64,000 nt of DNA. Source: Polaromonas sp. SP1 (GTDB taxonomy: Bacteria > Pseudomonadota > Gammaproteobacteria > Burkholderiales > Burkholderiaceae_C). The stretch lies in the NCBI RefSeq assembly GCF_003711205.1, contig NZ_CP031013.1, positions 1,426,001-1,490,000 on the forward strand. The letters run 5' to 3'. The position numbers were made by a program, and so were the translations under genes. The notes beneath the pieces are model-generated. The model was not told the origin of the DNA. It did not search any database and saw only the letters and a program-made list of their open reading frames with translations. Shown here one piece after another: positions 8,808 to 17,258 of this stretch (its first letter is position 1; each line of letters starts with the position of its first letter).

Positions 8808-9368
8808 ATGGAAGCTTTCCTCGTCTCCACGGGCATCGTCGCCCTCGCCGAAATGGGCGACAAGACGCAACTCCTCGCACTTATCCTCGCTGCCCGCTTT
8901 AAAAAGCCCTGGCCCATCGTCGCCGGCATCCTGGTCGCAACGTTGGTCAACCACGCCCTGGCTGGCGCTGCCGGCGCCTGGGTCACGACAATGATCAGCC
9001 CGCAAATCCTGCGCTGGATCCTGGGCGCCTCGTTCCTGGCCATGGCCGCCTGGATGCTGGTGCCCGACAAAGTCGACGCGGAGGAGGACGAAAAGCCGCC
9101 CCGCTACGGCGTGTTCTTCACCACCGTCATCGTGTTCTTCCTGGCCGAGATGGGCGACAAAACCCAGATCGCCACCGTGATGCTGGCCGCACGCTACGAC
9201 GCCATCGTCGGTGTGGTGGCCGGCACCACGCTGGGCATGATGCTGGCCAACGCGCCGGCTGTCTGGCTGGGCGAGCGCGTGACGCGCCTGGTGCCGCTAA
9301 GGGCGGTGCATATCGTCTCGGCGATGATCTTTGCCGGACTGGGGCTGGCAGCGTTGCTACTGGCATAG
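8808..9368 (+). CDS. TMEM165/GDT1 (UPF0016) family manganese exporter
   Basis: This 186-residue membrane protein is built from two related halves. Each carries the family motif Glu-x-Gly-Asp-Lys-Thr-Gln: LAEMGDKTQLLALILAARF in the first half and LAEMGDKTQIATVMLAARY in the second. A charged loop (VDAEEDEKPP) separates them. The acidic motifs bind the transported cation. Bacterial members export manganese (and yeast and human relatives move calcium and manganese in the Golgi). Its manganese riboswitch supports that substrate here. ATG 8808 begins the conserved sequence and has GGAG upstream. Confidence 0.9.
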   Translation: MEAFLVSTGIVALAEMGDKTQLLALILAARFKKPWPIVAGILVATLVNHALAGAAGAWVTTMISPQILRWILGASFLAMAAWMLVPDKVDAEEDEKPPRYGVFFTTVIVFFLAEMGDKTQIATVMLAARYDAIVGVVAGTTLGMMLANAPAVWLGERVTRLVPLRAVHIVSAMIFAGLGLAALLLA

Positions 9369-9402
9369 AAGTGGCGCAATCACTGAGGAGGCTTCAACCC
9401 AG

Positions 9403-9495
9403 CATGAGCCGCGGAACCGGCTTTGCCGGGCCGCAGGCGGGCGGCCCCCTCGGGGGGCAGGGAGTTACGCGAAGCGAACGACCGTGGGGGCCACA
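9403..9495 (+). repeat. Dispersed repeat family B, copy B1
   Basis: This element of about 93 bp reads GAGCCGCGGAACCGGCTTTG at its start, CCCCCTCGGGGGG in the middle (a perfect dyad) and CCGTGGGGGCCACA at its end. Related copies lie at 15217, 32923 and 55001. Here it sits 34 bp after the exporter gene and ends about 10 bp before the metX -10 box. Confidence 0.75.
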
Positions 9496-9505
9496 TCCAC
9501 CGGGG

Positions 9506-9511
9506 TATACT
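9506..9511 (+). promoter_or_regulatory. metX: Putative -10 box of the metX riboswitch transcript
   Basis: TATACT lies 6-7 bp before the first base of the SAM-II aptamer, so transcription would start right at the aptamer. A -35 element would fall in the end of repeat B1 but is not convincing. Confidence 0.45.
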
Positions 9512-9516
9512 TCTTT

Positions 9517-9566
9517 TAGCGCCGATTTGCTCAGCTTGCGGGCGCTTAAAAAGTACAGCTAAAGAC
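9517..9566 (+). promoter_or_regulatory. metX: SAM-II riboswitch (SAM-alpha) of metX
   Basis: The sequence matches the SAM-II fold: helix P1 GCGCC (9519-9523) with GGCGC (9541-9545), the conserved GATTT after the first strand, CTTGC in the loop, an A-rich joint and the conserved AGCTAAAG (9557-9564) that forms the pseudoknot. It is the class typically found before metX/metA in proteobacteria. Binding of S-adenosylmethionine should turn the operon off. The AGCTAAAG segment has a second partner inside the terminator just downstream, which explains the switch. Confidence 0.88.
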
Positions 9567-9578
9567 GAACTCCAAACG

Positions 9579-9611
9579 ACCCGGACTCGCTTTAGCGATG
9601 CCGGGTTTTTT
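9579..9611 (+). terminator. Intrinsic terminator serving as the metX riboswitch off-state
   Basis: CCCGG (9580-9584) pairs with CCGGG (9601-9605), and inside it TCGCT (9587-9591) pairs with AGCGA (9594-9598). Six T follow at 9606-9611. CTTTAGC within the hairpin (9590-9596) is perfectly complementary to GCTAAAG of the riboswitch (9558-9564), so the antiterminator and terminator exclude each other. Confidence 0.85.
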
Positions 9612-9630
9612 GTTTTCTGCAGGTGATTTC

Positions 9631-10791
9631 TTGACCCTTATTGCCACCCCGCTCAGCATGCATTTTGTAGAGGCCTTGCCCCTGCAGAGCGGCGCGTCGA
9701 TACGCGCTTACGACCTGAGCTACGAAACCTACGGCGAGCTCAACGCCGACAAATCCAATGCCGTGCTGATCTGCCACGCGCTTAACGCCTCGCACCATGT
9801 GGCGGGCGTGTACCTCGATGCGCAGGGCCAGCCTATCGACAAATCCGAAGGCTGGTGGGACACCATGATCGGCCCCGGCAAACCGGTCGACACCGACCGC
9901 TTCTTTGTGATCGGCGTCAACAACCTGGGCTCCTGTTTCGGCTCCACCGGGCCCATGCAACCCAACCCTGACACGCAGCAGCTTTACGGCGCCGATTTCC
10001 CTGTCGTCACCGTGCAAGACTGGGTCAGCGCCCAGGCCCGCCTGCTGGACCGCCTGGGCATCCAGACCCTGGCGGCCGTGATGGGCGGCAGCCTGGGCGG
10101 CATGCAGGCGCTGGCCTGGACGCTGCAATACCCGGATCGCGTTCGCCACGCTGTGGTGGTGGCCAGCGCGCCCAACCTCACCGCCGAAAACATCGCCTTC
10201 AATGAAGTCGCCCGCCGCGCCATCGTGACCGACCCCGACTTCCATGGCGGCCACTTTTACCGCCACGGCGTGCTGCCCAAACGCGGCCTGCGCATCGCCC
10301 GCATGATCGGCCACATCACCTACCTGAGCGATGACGTGATGAATGAAAAATTCGGGCGCCAGCTTCGCCAGGCCGTGGCAGAAACCGCGAACGCCGACGC
10401 GCCCTACAAATACACGACGCAGGACATCGAGTTCGAAATCGAAAGCTACCTGCGCTACCAGGGCGACAAATTCAGCGAGTACTTTGACGCCAACACCTAT
10501 TTGTTGATTACCCGTGCGCTCGACTACTTCGACCCGGCCCGCACGTACGGCGGTAGCCTCACCAAAGCATTGGCCCATGTCACGGCCAGGTTCCTGCTCG
10601 TGAGCTTCACCACCGACTGGCGCTTTTCCCCCGCACGCAGCCGCGAAATCGTCAAGGCGCTGCTCGACAACCAGCGCGACGTGAGCTACGCCGAGATCGA
10701 CGCGCCGCACGGCCATGATGCATTTTTGCTGGAAGACGACCGCTACCTCGGTGTGGTGCGCTCCTATTTCCAGAGCAAGGTGGCTGTATGA
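9631..10791 (+). CDS. metX: Homoserine O-acyltransferase MetX
   Basis: This 386-residue cytoplasmic alpha/beta hydrolase-fold enzyme transfers an acyl group (acetyl or succinyl) to L-homoserine, the first step committed to methionine. The conserved blocks include [12 protein letters not shown], the [12 protein letters not shown] oxyanion region, the nucleophile elbow [10 protein letters not shown], and late Asp and His residues in FTTDWRFSP and [14 protein letters not shown] 9631 is the likely start: AGGTGA (9621-9626) precedes it, and homologues begin near this point with an (M)-x-LIATP-like sequence. The in-frame ATG 9598 lies inside the terminator hairpin and cannot be the normal start. 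The stop overlaps metW by four bases. Expression is controlled by the SAM-II riboswitch. Confidence 0.92.
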   Translation: MTLIATPLSMHFVEALPLQSGASIRAYDLSYETYGELNADKSNAVLICHALNASHHVAGVYLDAQGQPIDKSEGWWDTMIGPGKPVDTDRFFVIGVNNLGSCFGSTGPMQPNPDTQQLYGADFPVVTVQDWVSAQARLLDRLGIQTLAAVMGGSLGGMQALAWTLQYPDRVRHAVVVASAPNLTAENIAFNEVARRAIVTDPDFHGGHFYRHGVLPKRGLRIARMIGHITYLSDDVMNEKFGRQLRQAVAETANADAPYKYTTQDIEFEIESYLRYQGDKFSEYFDANTYLLITRALDYFDPARTYGGSLTKALAHVTARFLLVSFTTDWRFSPARSREIVKALLDNQRDVSYAEIDAPHGHDAFLLEDDRYLGVVRSYFQSKVAV

Positions 10792-11396
10792 ACCTGCCTG
10801 TCGAACTCAATGTGCAGCCTTCGGCCGACATGCTCTCCATCGCCCGGCTGGTGCCGCATGGCTCACGCGTGCTGGATCTGGGCTGCGGCACAGGCGAATT
10901 GCTGGACTACCTGATCCGCGAGCGCGGTTGCTCGGGCTATGGCGTCGAGATCAATGACGCCAACGTGCAGGCCTGTGTGGCGCGTGGCGTCAACGTGATC
11001 CAGCTCAACCTTGAAGCCGGCCTGGCGCTCTTCGGCGACAGCTCGTTTGACGTGGTGCTGCAGATCGATACCCTGCAGCACCTGCACAACGCCGAAACCA
11101 TGCTGCGCGAAACCGCGCGCGTGGGCCGCGCCGGCATCGTCGTGTTTCCCAACTTCGGCCACTGGCCCAACCGCCTGGCCGTTGCGCGCGGCCGCATGCC
11201 AGTGACCAAGGTGCTGCCCTACCAGTGGTACGACACGCCCAACATCCGTGTCGGCACGCTGCAGGATTTTGAAGCGCTGGCGCTGCAGAACCAGTTGCAG
11301 ATCCTGGACTCCTTTGGCTTGCAGGACGGCCGCGAAGTGCGCTTCTGGCCCAATGCCCGCGCCAGCCGGGCTGTGTTCAAGTTCCAGCGCGGCTAA
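10788..11396 (+). CDS. metW: Methionine biosynthesis protein MetW
   Basis: This 202-residue protein has a class I methyltransferase fold with the SAM-binding motif [15 protein letters not shown] near residue 26 and later [13 protein letters not shown] and [11 protein letters not shown], typical of MetW. MetW is the standard partner of MetX in proteobacteria; it is thought to activate or stabilise the acyltransferase. The ATGA overlap with metX indicates translational coupling and a fixed protein ratio. Confidence 0.92.
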   Translation: MNLPVELNVQPSADMLSIARLVPHGSRVLDLGCGTGELLDYLIRERGCSGYGVEINDANVQACVARGVNVIQLNLEAGLALFGDSSFDVVLQIDTLQHLHNAETMLRETARVGRAGIVVFPNFGHWPNRLAVARGRMPVTKVLPYQWYDTPNIRVGTLQDFEALALQNQLQILDSFGLQDGREVRFWPNARASRAVFKFQRG

Positions 11397-11416
11397 GAGC
11401 TGTTCACAGGCTCTTT
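11394..11416 (+). terminator. Hairpin at the end of metXW
   Basis: AAGAGCTGT and ACAGGCTCTT form a nine-pair stem with one bulged C and a two-base loop, starting at the metW stop codon. Only three T follow, so it is a weak intrinsic terminator or an mRNA-protecting hairpin. Confidence 0.4.
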
Positions 11417-11512
11417 GCAGTGCTAGTATTCGCCTATCGGGATTTCAGCCTCCCGAATCTTTACAGATAGACGGTGTCCCGTCCAAGCGCTGGCAACTCA
11501 TTGGAGTACTCC

Positions 11513-12391
11513 GTGGACACCTCTACCCTTTCCGTTCCTTCGATCTCCCCTCAAGAACTTGCTGCCCGCATGGGCCGCGCAGATGCACCTTTGCTGCTTG
11601 ACGTGCGGCGTGAAGCCAAATTTCGCGAGAGCCAGTATCTGATTGCTGGCGCCCAGCGCTGTGCACCGGAAAACGTGGCCACCTTTGCCGCCTCACAGCC
11701 GCCGTGCGAAGTCGTTGTGTATTGCGTCTATGGGCACAACGTCAGCGCAGATGCCGCAACCGCGCTGCGGGCCGCAGGCTGGAATGCTTGCGTGCTGGCC
11801 GGCGGTATCGAAGGCGGTGAAGACGGCGTCGACACGCCGCAAGATATTGCCCTATGGCGCACGCAGCGGCCGCCGACCTTTGCCAAGCGGCCTGAGTGGG
11901 GCGTCACCGGCGAGCAGGCCTCCCGCTGGATCACGCGTGAACGGCCGAAAATCGACCGGATCGCCTGCCCGTGGCTGATACGCCGCTTCATCGACCCGCG
12001 CGCTGAATTTTTCTACGTGCCGACCGCGCAGGTTTTCGAGGGTGCGGCCAGGCTTGGGGCAATTGCTTACGACATTCCCGATGCGCCGATTACGCACGAG
12101 TGGGAGCGTTGCAGTTTCGACGCCCTCTTGCGCGCCTTCGACCTGCATGAGCCGGCACTGGATGTGCTGGCAACCATCGTGCGCGGCGCCGACACATCAC
12201 GCCCGGAGTTGGCGCCCCAATCCGCAGGACTGCTTGCCGTGTCGCTAGGCCTGTCGCGGCTGCATGTTGACGACCACGCCATGCTGGCCGCGGCCATGCC
12301 GGTGTATGACGCGCTGTATGAATGGTGCCGCAATGCGCAGAACGAGCGCCACAACTGGGTGACCCACACCGCAAGCGGGGTGACGCAATGA
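11513..12391 (+). CDS. Rhodanese plus ChrB C-terminal domain protein
   Basis: This 292-residue protein joins two domains. Residues 1-115 form a rhodanese-like domain: LLLDVRREAKFRESQYLIAG, then a CVYGHNVS active-site loop with a cysteine (VVYCVYGH). Residues 140-290 match the C-terminal domain of chromate resistance protein ChrB: KIDRIACPWLIRRFIDP, FDIP-like AYDIPDAPITHEWERCSFD and a helical end. ChrB proteins are linked to chromate-responsive control or Cr(VI) reduction. GTG 11513 follows GGAG (11503-11506) with good spacing; an earlier GTG at 11474 has no ribosome site. The stop overlaps the chrA start by four bases. The substrate of the rhodanese domain is unknown. Confidence 0.8.
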   Translation: MDTSTLSVPSISPQELAARMGRADAPLLLDVRREAKFRESQYLIAGAQRCAPENVATFAASQPPCEVVVYCVYGHNVSADAATALRAAGWNACVLAGGIEGGEDGVDTPQDIALWRTQRPPTFAKRPEWGVTGEQASRWITRERPKIDRIACPWLIRRFIDPRAEFFYVPTAQVFEGAARLGAIAYDIPDAPITHEWERCSFDALLRAFDLHEPALDVLATIVRGADTSRPELAPQSAGLLAVSLGLSRLHVDDHAMLAAAMPVYDALYEWCRNAQNERHNWVTHTASGVTQ

Positions 12392-13734
12392 CGCCGGTGA
12401 GTTTTGCAGACGCGCTGAAATTCTGGCTCAAGCTCGGCTTCATCAGCTTTGGCGGGCCCGCCGGGCAAATTGCCATCATGCACCGCGAGCTGGTCGAGCA
12501 AAAACGCTGGATCAGCGAGCGGCGCTTTTTGCATGCGCTCAATTACTGCATGCTGCTGCCCGGCCCCGAGGCGCAACAGCTGGCCACCTACATCGGCTGG
12601 TTGATGCACCGCACCTGGGGCGGTGTGGTGGCCGGTGCGCTGTTTGTGCTGCCTTCGCTGTTTATCCTGATTGCGCTCAGCTGGGTCTATGTGGCCTTTG
12701 GCGACGTGCCGCTGGTCGCGGGCCTGTTCTACGGGATCAAGCCGGCGGTTGCCGCCATCGTGCTGCAGGCGGTACACCGCATCGGCTCGCGTTCATTAAG
12801 AAAACCGGCTCAGGCCCCCGTTTTATGGGGAGTAGCAGCTATCAGTTTTATAGCAATTTACTTTTTGAGCGTGCCGTTTCCGGTCATCGTTCTGGGTGCG
12901 GCTGTCGTGGGCTGGCTGGGCGCGCGTTTCTCGCCGGCGCAGTTCTCCGGCAGCGCCGGGCATGGTGAGGCCAAGGCTGGGTATGGGCCGGCGCTGATCG
13001 ACGACGACACGCCGACGCCGGCGCACGCCCGCTTCAGGCCTGCGCGCCTGGCCGCTGTGCTGGGGGTTGGCGCCGTCCTGTGGCTACTGCCCATGGGCGC
13101 CTTGATGGCAACCCAAGGCTGGGACGCCACACTCACGCAGATGGGCTGGTTCTTTACCAAGGCCGCGCTGCTCACCTTCGGCGGCGCCTACGCGGTCCTT
13201 CCCTACGTCTATCAGGGCGCTGTGGAACAGTCCCACTGGCTGACCGGCCCCCAGATGATCGACGGCCTGGCGCTCGGCGAGACCACGCCCGGCCCGTTGA
13301 TCATGGTGGTGGCTTTTGTCGGTTTTATGGGCGGCTGGGCCAAACAGGTGCTGGGCCCTGACATGCTCTTCCTGGGCGCGGCGCTGGCGGCCAGCGTGGT
13401 GACCTGGTTCACCTTCCTGCCCTCCTTCCTGTTCATCCTGGCCGGTGGGCCGCTGGTGGAGTCCACGCACGGCAAGCTGCATTTCACGGCGCCGCTCACC
13501 GCCATCACGGCCGCGGTGGTCGGTGTGATTGCCAGCCTGGCGCTGTTTTTCCTGGCGCACATTGCGTTGCGGACCGACGCTGGAGGTGCCTGGTGGGCCC
13601 GGGTGGATTTCTACGCGTTGGCGATCACGCTGGGCGCCGCAGTGGCCCTGCTGCGCTACAAGCGCGGCGTGATCCCGGTCATCTTTGCGTCGGCGCTTGC
13701 CGGCCTGCTGTTGCGCCTGTCCGGCCTGGCCTGA
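12388..13734 (+). CDS. chrA: Chromate transporter ChrA
   Basis: This 448-residue inner-membrane protein has the two-half CHR architecture that exports chromate. The first half begins LKLGFISFGGPAGQIAIMH, with GPEAQQLATYIGW. The second half has ALLTFGGAYAVLPYVYQGAV and GETTPGPLIMVVAFVGFMGG. ATG 12388 overlaps the upstream stop (ATGA), so the two are coupled; the longer frame from 12322 is discarded. A copy of repeat A lies in frame at residues 137-156, within or next to a hydrophobic segment, and the reading frame stays open. Activity is therefore probably kept, but this segment should be absent from close homologues. Confidence 0.9.
   Translation: MTPVSFADALKFWLKLGFISFGGPAGQIAIMHRELVEQKRWISERRFLHALNYCMLLPGPEAQQLATYIGWLMHRTWGGVVAGALFVLPSLFILIALSWVYVAFGDVPLVAGLFYGIKPAVAAIVLQAVHRIGSRSLRKPAQAPVLWGVAAISFIAIYFLSVPFPVIVLGAAVVGWLGARFSPAQFSGSAGHGEAKAGYGPALIDDDTPTPAHARFRPARLAAVLGVGAVLWLLPMGALMATQGWDATLTQMGWFFTKAALLTFGGAYAVLPYVYQGAVEQSHWLTGPQMIDGLALGETTPGPLIMVVAFVGFMGGWAKQVLGPDMLFLGAALAASVVTWFTFLPSFLFILAGGPLVESTHGKLHFTAPLTAITAAVVGVIASLALFFLAHIALRTDAGGAWWARVDFYALAITLGAAVALLRYKRGVIPVIFASALAGLLLRLSGLA
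12797..12856 (+). repeat. Repeat family A, copy A2, inside chrA
   Basis: The element (TTAAGAAAACCGGCTCAGGC at its start, TAGCAGCTATCAGTTTTATA near its end) aligns with A1 at both blocks. It lies in frame in chrA and is read as part of a hydrophobic segment. It is more AT-rich than the flanking gene. Confidence 0.65.
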
Positions 13735-13777
13735 TCGCCGTCACGGGAGCCGGGCACGGTATGCTCAAGCCCTCGTG

Positions 13778-15727
13778 ATGGAACCTTCCGAACCCTCTGC
13801 ATCCCGGCTGCCGACCCCGCTCCTGGAACGCCTCTTCGGCGACTGGGTGCGCGAGGTGTCGCCCGCCACCCTGCGGGCCGATGCGATGGCGGGACTGCTG
13901 GGCGCCGTGCTGGTACTGCCGCAAGGCATTGCCTTCGCAACGCTGGCCGGCCTGCCGCCCGCCTACGGCCTTTACACCGCCGTCATTCCCTGCATCATCG
14001 CCGCGCTCTTCGGCTCCAGCCGGCACGTCATGTCGGGGCCCACCAACGCCAACTCGCTGGCCCTGTTTGCCATGCTGTCGCCGCTGGCGTTGGCCTTCAG
14101 TCCGCTCTATATCCAGCTGGCGTTGGCCGTCACGGTGATGGTGGGCATCATGCAGTGGCTGATAGGTGCGCTGCGCCTGGGTGTGCTGGCCAACTTCATT
14201 TCGCCGGCCGTGCTGTTTGGTTTTACCTCCGGCGCGGCGTTGCTGATCGCCGTGCATGCGCTGCCCGACCTGCTGGGCCTGGCGGCCGCGCCTGAACACA
14301 GCGCCGCTGCCGTGCTGGCGCATGTCTTCACTCAAATGACGTCCGCCCAGCCGCTGGCGCTGGGCGTGGCGGCCATCACGCTCGGCGTGGCGCTGCTGCT
14401 GCGCCGCCTGCGCCGCAACTGGCCCTACATGCTGATCGGGCTGGCGGTGGCCACGGCGCTGGCCTGGCTGTGGAGCCGCTTTTTGCATCCCGACGCCACA
14501 CCTTCGGCCTCGCTGCGCACCGTCGGCCAGATCCCCGTGCCCTGGCCGCGCTTTGAAGTGCCTCGCATCAGCTGGGCGCAGGCCGCCGACCTCATCGGCC
14601 TGGCATTCGCGCTGACCATCGTTGCATTGGGCCAGGCGATCTCGATCGCCAAGACGGTGGCACTGCGCTCAGGCCAGCGCATAGACGCCAACCGCGAGTT
14701 CCGCGGCCAGGGCTTGTCCAACATCGTCGGCGGGTTCTTCTCAAGCTATGTCTCCTGCGGCTCCATGAACCGCTCCATGCCCAACCTGGAAGCCGGCGCG
14801 CGTACGCCGCTGGCCTCGGTGTTCTCGGCGCTGCTGCTGCTGGCCCTGGTGGCGGTGAGCGCACCTTTGCTGGCGCAGATCCCCATGGCCGCATTGGCGG
14901 CGCTGCTGGTGCTGGTCGCCTTCGCGCTGCTGGACTTTGCGCGCTGGCAGCAGTTGTTCACCCTGAGCCGCAGCGACTTCGGCGTCGCGCTCGCCACCAT
15001 GGTGGCCACCGTCACCATACGGCTGGAGATCGCGATCCTGCTGGGCATGATCCTGTCGCTGATGTCTTTCCTCTACCGCACGTCAAAGCCGGCGATGCGC
15101 ACCATGGGCTTTGACAGCCGCGGGCTGGACCGGCAATTTGTGGTGATTGACAACTCGCCCGACGCCGGACTTGAAGCCAAGCGAGCCCAGCCGCTGCCAG
15201 CGGAGGACGCCAACGGCCGCAGCGCCGGGCCGCCCCAAGCAAGGCCAGCCCCCTCGGGGGGCAGCGTAGTACACGAAGTGACAAGCGTGGGGGCCACATT
15301 ATCGGAATGCCCGCAACTCAAACTGCTGCGCATGGAAGGCGAGGTCTACTTCGGCGCAACCCAGCACGTCGCCGACATTCTGCACGCGTTGCGCACCCAG
15401 CCGAAGCCGCAAAAACACCTGCTGGTCATGGGCAAGAGCATGAACTTCATCGACCTGGCCGGGGCCGAGCTGTGGGAAGCGGAACTCGCCGCACGCCGCG
15501 CCATGGGCGGCGACTTGTACTTTCACCGGCCGAGGCCCGAGGTCATCCGCATGTGGCGCAAAACCGGCTTTACCAGCGTGCTCGGGCCTGAACATCAATT
15601 TCCCGACAAGTTCACCGCCATCGCCACCATCTTCAACAAACTGGACCCGGAAATTTGCCGCCTCTGCACCGCGCGGATATTCTGGGAATGCCAGTCCGCG
15701 CCCGGCCCCGATACTCCCACCGCCTGA
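13778..15727 (+). CDS. SulP family anion permease with STAS domain
   Basis: This 649-residue inner-membrane transporter belongs to the SulP/SLC26 family (sulfate, bicarbonate or related anions). The start of the membrane domain shows [21 protein letters not shown] and the family motif [11 protein letters not shown]. About eleven to twelve helices end near residue 440. The C-terminal STAS domain (about 510-625) contains [15 protein letters not shown] and [17 protein letters not shown] 13778 starts the sensible sequence; GTG 13775 is also possible. A copy of repeat B is read in frame at residues 481-507, in the linker between membrane and STAS domains. It lies 43 bp after chrA. Chromate uses sulfate transporters, which may explain the neighbourhood. 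Confidence 0.88.
   Translation: MEPSEPSASRLPTPLLERLFGDWVREVSPATLRADAMAGLLGAVLVLPQGIAFATLAGLPPAYGLYTAVIPCIIAALFGSSRHVMSGPTNANSLALFAMLSPLALAFSPLYIQLALAVTVMVGIMQWLIGALRLGVLANFISPAVLFGFTSGAALLIAVHALPDLLGLAAAPEHSAAAVLAHVFTQMTSAQPLALGVAAITLGVALLLRRLRRNWPYMLIGLAVATALAWLWSRFLHPDATPSASLRTVGQIPVPWPRFEVPRISWAQAADLIGLAFALTIVALGQAISIAKTVALRSGQRIDANREFRGQGLSNIVGGFFSSYVSCGSMNRSMPNLEAGARTPLASVFSALLLLALVAVSAPLLAQIPMAALAALLVLVAFALLDFARWQQLFTLSRSDFGVALATMVATVTIRLEIAILLGMILSLMSFLYRTSKPAMRTMGFDSRGLDRQFVVIDNSPDAGLEAKRAQPLPAEDANGRSAGPPQARPAPSGGSVVHEVTSVGATLSECPQLKLLRMEGEVYFGATQHVADILHALRTQPKPQKHLLVMGKSMNFIDLAGAELWEAELAARRAMGGDLYFHRPRPEVIRMWRKTGFTSVLGPEHQFPDKFTAIATIFNKLDPEICRLCTARIFWECQSAPGPDTPTA
15217..15298 (+). 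repeat. Repeat family B, copy B2, inside the SulP gene
   Basis: The segment CGCCGGGCCGCC...CCCCCTCGGGGGGCAGCG...CGTGGGGGCCACA matches family B. It is translated as a Gly/Pro/Ser-rich linker. The frame stays open through the entire element. Confidence 0.75.
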
Positions 15728-15731
15728 AACC

Positions 15732-16565
15732 ATGCCCCAATTTGCCGCCAACCTCAGCTGGATGTACACCGAGCTTCCCATGGCCGACCGTTTTGCCGCC
15801 GCGGCGCGCGACGGCTTCACCGCCGTGGAAATCCTCTCGCCCTATGCCTGGGCGCCGCAGGAGCTCAAGGCGATCCTGCAGCAGCACGGCCAGCAGCTGG
15901 TGCTGTTCAACGCGCCGCCGGGCGGTGTGGATGTTGCCAGTATCGAGAAGGCTTGGGCTTCCCCGCAAAAAGGCACGGCCTGCCTGCCGGGCCATGAGGC
16001 CGAATTCCGCGCCGGCATCGCCATTGCGCTGGAGTATGCGCAGGCCCTCGGTTGCCCGCGCATCCATGTGATGGCCGGTGTGCTGCCGCAGGGGATGGAG
16101 CGTGAAGCCGTGCAGCCTACCTATGTGAACAACCTGCGTGAGGCAGCCCCATTGGCGGCCAGGGTGGGCGTGGATCTTCTGATCGAACCCATCAACACGC
16201 GTGACATTCCGCGCTTCTTTTTGAACCGGCAAGACCACGCGCATGAAATCATCCGCGAAGTGGGCGCGCCCAACGTCAAGGTGCAGATGGACCTCTACCA
16301 CTGCCAGATTGTTGAAGGCGACCTGGCGATGAAGCTGCGCAAATACCTGCCTACGGGCCACGTCGGCCATCTGCAGATTGCCGGCGCGCCTGGCCGCAAT
16401 GAACCGGATGTCGGCGAGATCAACTATCCCTACCTCTTTGCACTGCTGGATGAACTTGGCTACAGCGGCTGGGTGGGGTGCGAGTACAAACCGCTGCGCG
16501 GCACGGAGGCCGGTGCCACCCCGGCGGGTCTGGGCTGGCTGAAAAAATTTCGCGAACGCGCCTGA
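15732..16565 (+). CDS. hyi: Hydroxypyruvate isomerase-like TIM-barrel protein
   Basis: This 277-residue protein belongs to the xylose isomerase-like TIM-barrel superfamily, closest to hydroxypyruvate isomerase (Hyi) and 2-oxo-tetronate isomerase (OtnI). Visible blocks are [13 protein letters not shown] at the N-terminus, [81 protein letters not shown] and [10 protein letters not shown]. The Glu, Asp, His and Glu metal ligands of the family are in these blocks. ATG 15732 is only 4 bp after the sulP stop. The real substrate could be either a hydroxypyruvate/tartronate semialdehyde pair or a tetronate. Confidence 0.78.
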   Translation: MPQFAANLSWMYTELPMADRFAAAARDGFTAVEILSPYAWAPQELKAILQQHGQQLVLFNAPPGGVDVASIEKAWASPQKGTACLPGHEAEFRAGIAIALEYAQALGCPRIHVMAGVLPQGMEREAVQPTYVNNLREAAPLAARVGVDLLIEPINTRDIPRFFLNRQDHAHEIIREVGAPNVKVQMDLYHCQIVEGDLAMKLRKYLPTGHVGHLQIAGAPGRNEPDVGEINYPYLFALLDELGYSGWVGCEYKPLRGTEAGATPAGLGWLKKFRERA

Positions 16566-16580
16566 GCGCGTTCGGCCTGT

Positions 16581-17258
16581 TCAGCGCGCGCAGCGAAACG
16601 TCAGATTAATGCGTTGCCGGCCCAGGCGCGCATGCTCACCCTCGGCCAGCGGCGCCACGCCGTGATAGGCCAGCCGTGACGGGCCACCCCACACCGCCAC
16701 GTCGCCATGCACCAGGCGGTATCGCGCCGGGCGGTCGCTGCGGTTCAATCCGCCGAAGAGGAACACCGCGGGCAGACCCAGCGACACCGACACAATCGGC
16801 GCGTCCATGTTTCCTTCATCCTTGTCCTGGTGCAGTGAGAGCCGCGCCCCGGGCTCATAACGGTTGATCAGGCAGGCGTCAGGCCGGAAGTCGCCAAAGC
16901 CCGCCTCCGCCGCGGCGCGCAGTGCCAGTTCGGCAAAGCAGGCGGGCATGGGCGGCCAGGGCTTGCCCGACAAGGGGTCTTGCGCGTCATACCGGTAGCC
17001 GCTGCGGTCAGAGACCCAGCCGAGCGCGCCGCAATTGCTCATCGCCACCGACATGGTGTAGCCGCCCGGCGTGACCAGGTGGCGCAGCGGCGCGACTGCG
17101 ACCACGTCTTTCACGGCGCCCAGCAAGGCTTCATCCGTCTCGCGGGCAAAACCGCGCAGCAACACGGCACCCGGTGCGATCACCTCGGGCGCCGTATAGG
17201 GTGCCGGCGCCTCATCGAAAAGCCCCAAAGTCAAACCATCTCCTTCATTGCGCGTCAT
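16581..17258 (-). CDS. alkB: DNA oxidative demethylase AlkB
   Basis: This 225-residue 2-oxoglutarate and iron(II) dioxygenase removes alkyl groups from damaged bases such as 1-methyladenine. The family signature is clear: LINRYEPGARLSLHQDKDE holds the His-x-Asp iron ligands, GDVAVWGGPSRLAYHGVAPL the distal His, and RINLTFR the 2-oxoglutarate-binding arginines. The start overlaps the end of the upstream oxygenase gene by 14 bp, so the two are translated together. No adaptive response regulator (ada) is visible next to it. Confidence 0.9.
   Translation of the reverse strand: MTRNEGDGLTLGLFDEAPAPYTAPEVIAPGAVLLRGFARETDEALLGAVKDVVAVAPLRHLVTPGGYTMSVAMSNCGALGWVSDRSGYRYDAQDPLSGKPWPPMPACFAELALRAAAEAGFGDFRPDACLINRYEPGARLSLHQDKDEGNMDAPIVSVSLGLPAVFLFGGLNRSDRPARYRLVHGDVAVWGGPSRLAYHGVAPLAEGEHARLGRQRINLTFRCAR

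Noticed and set aside
9598..9600. ATG as metX start
   Set aside because: It is inside the terminator hairpin; TTG 9631 has the ribosome site.
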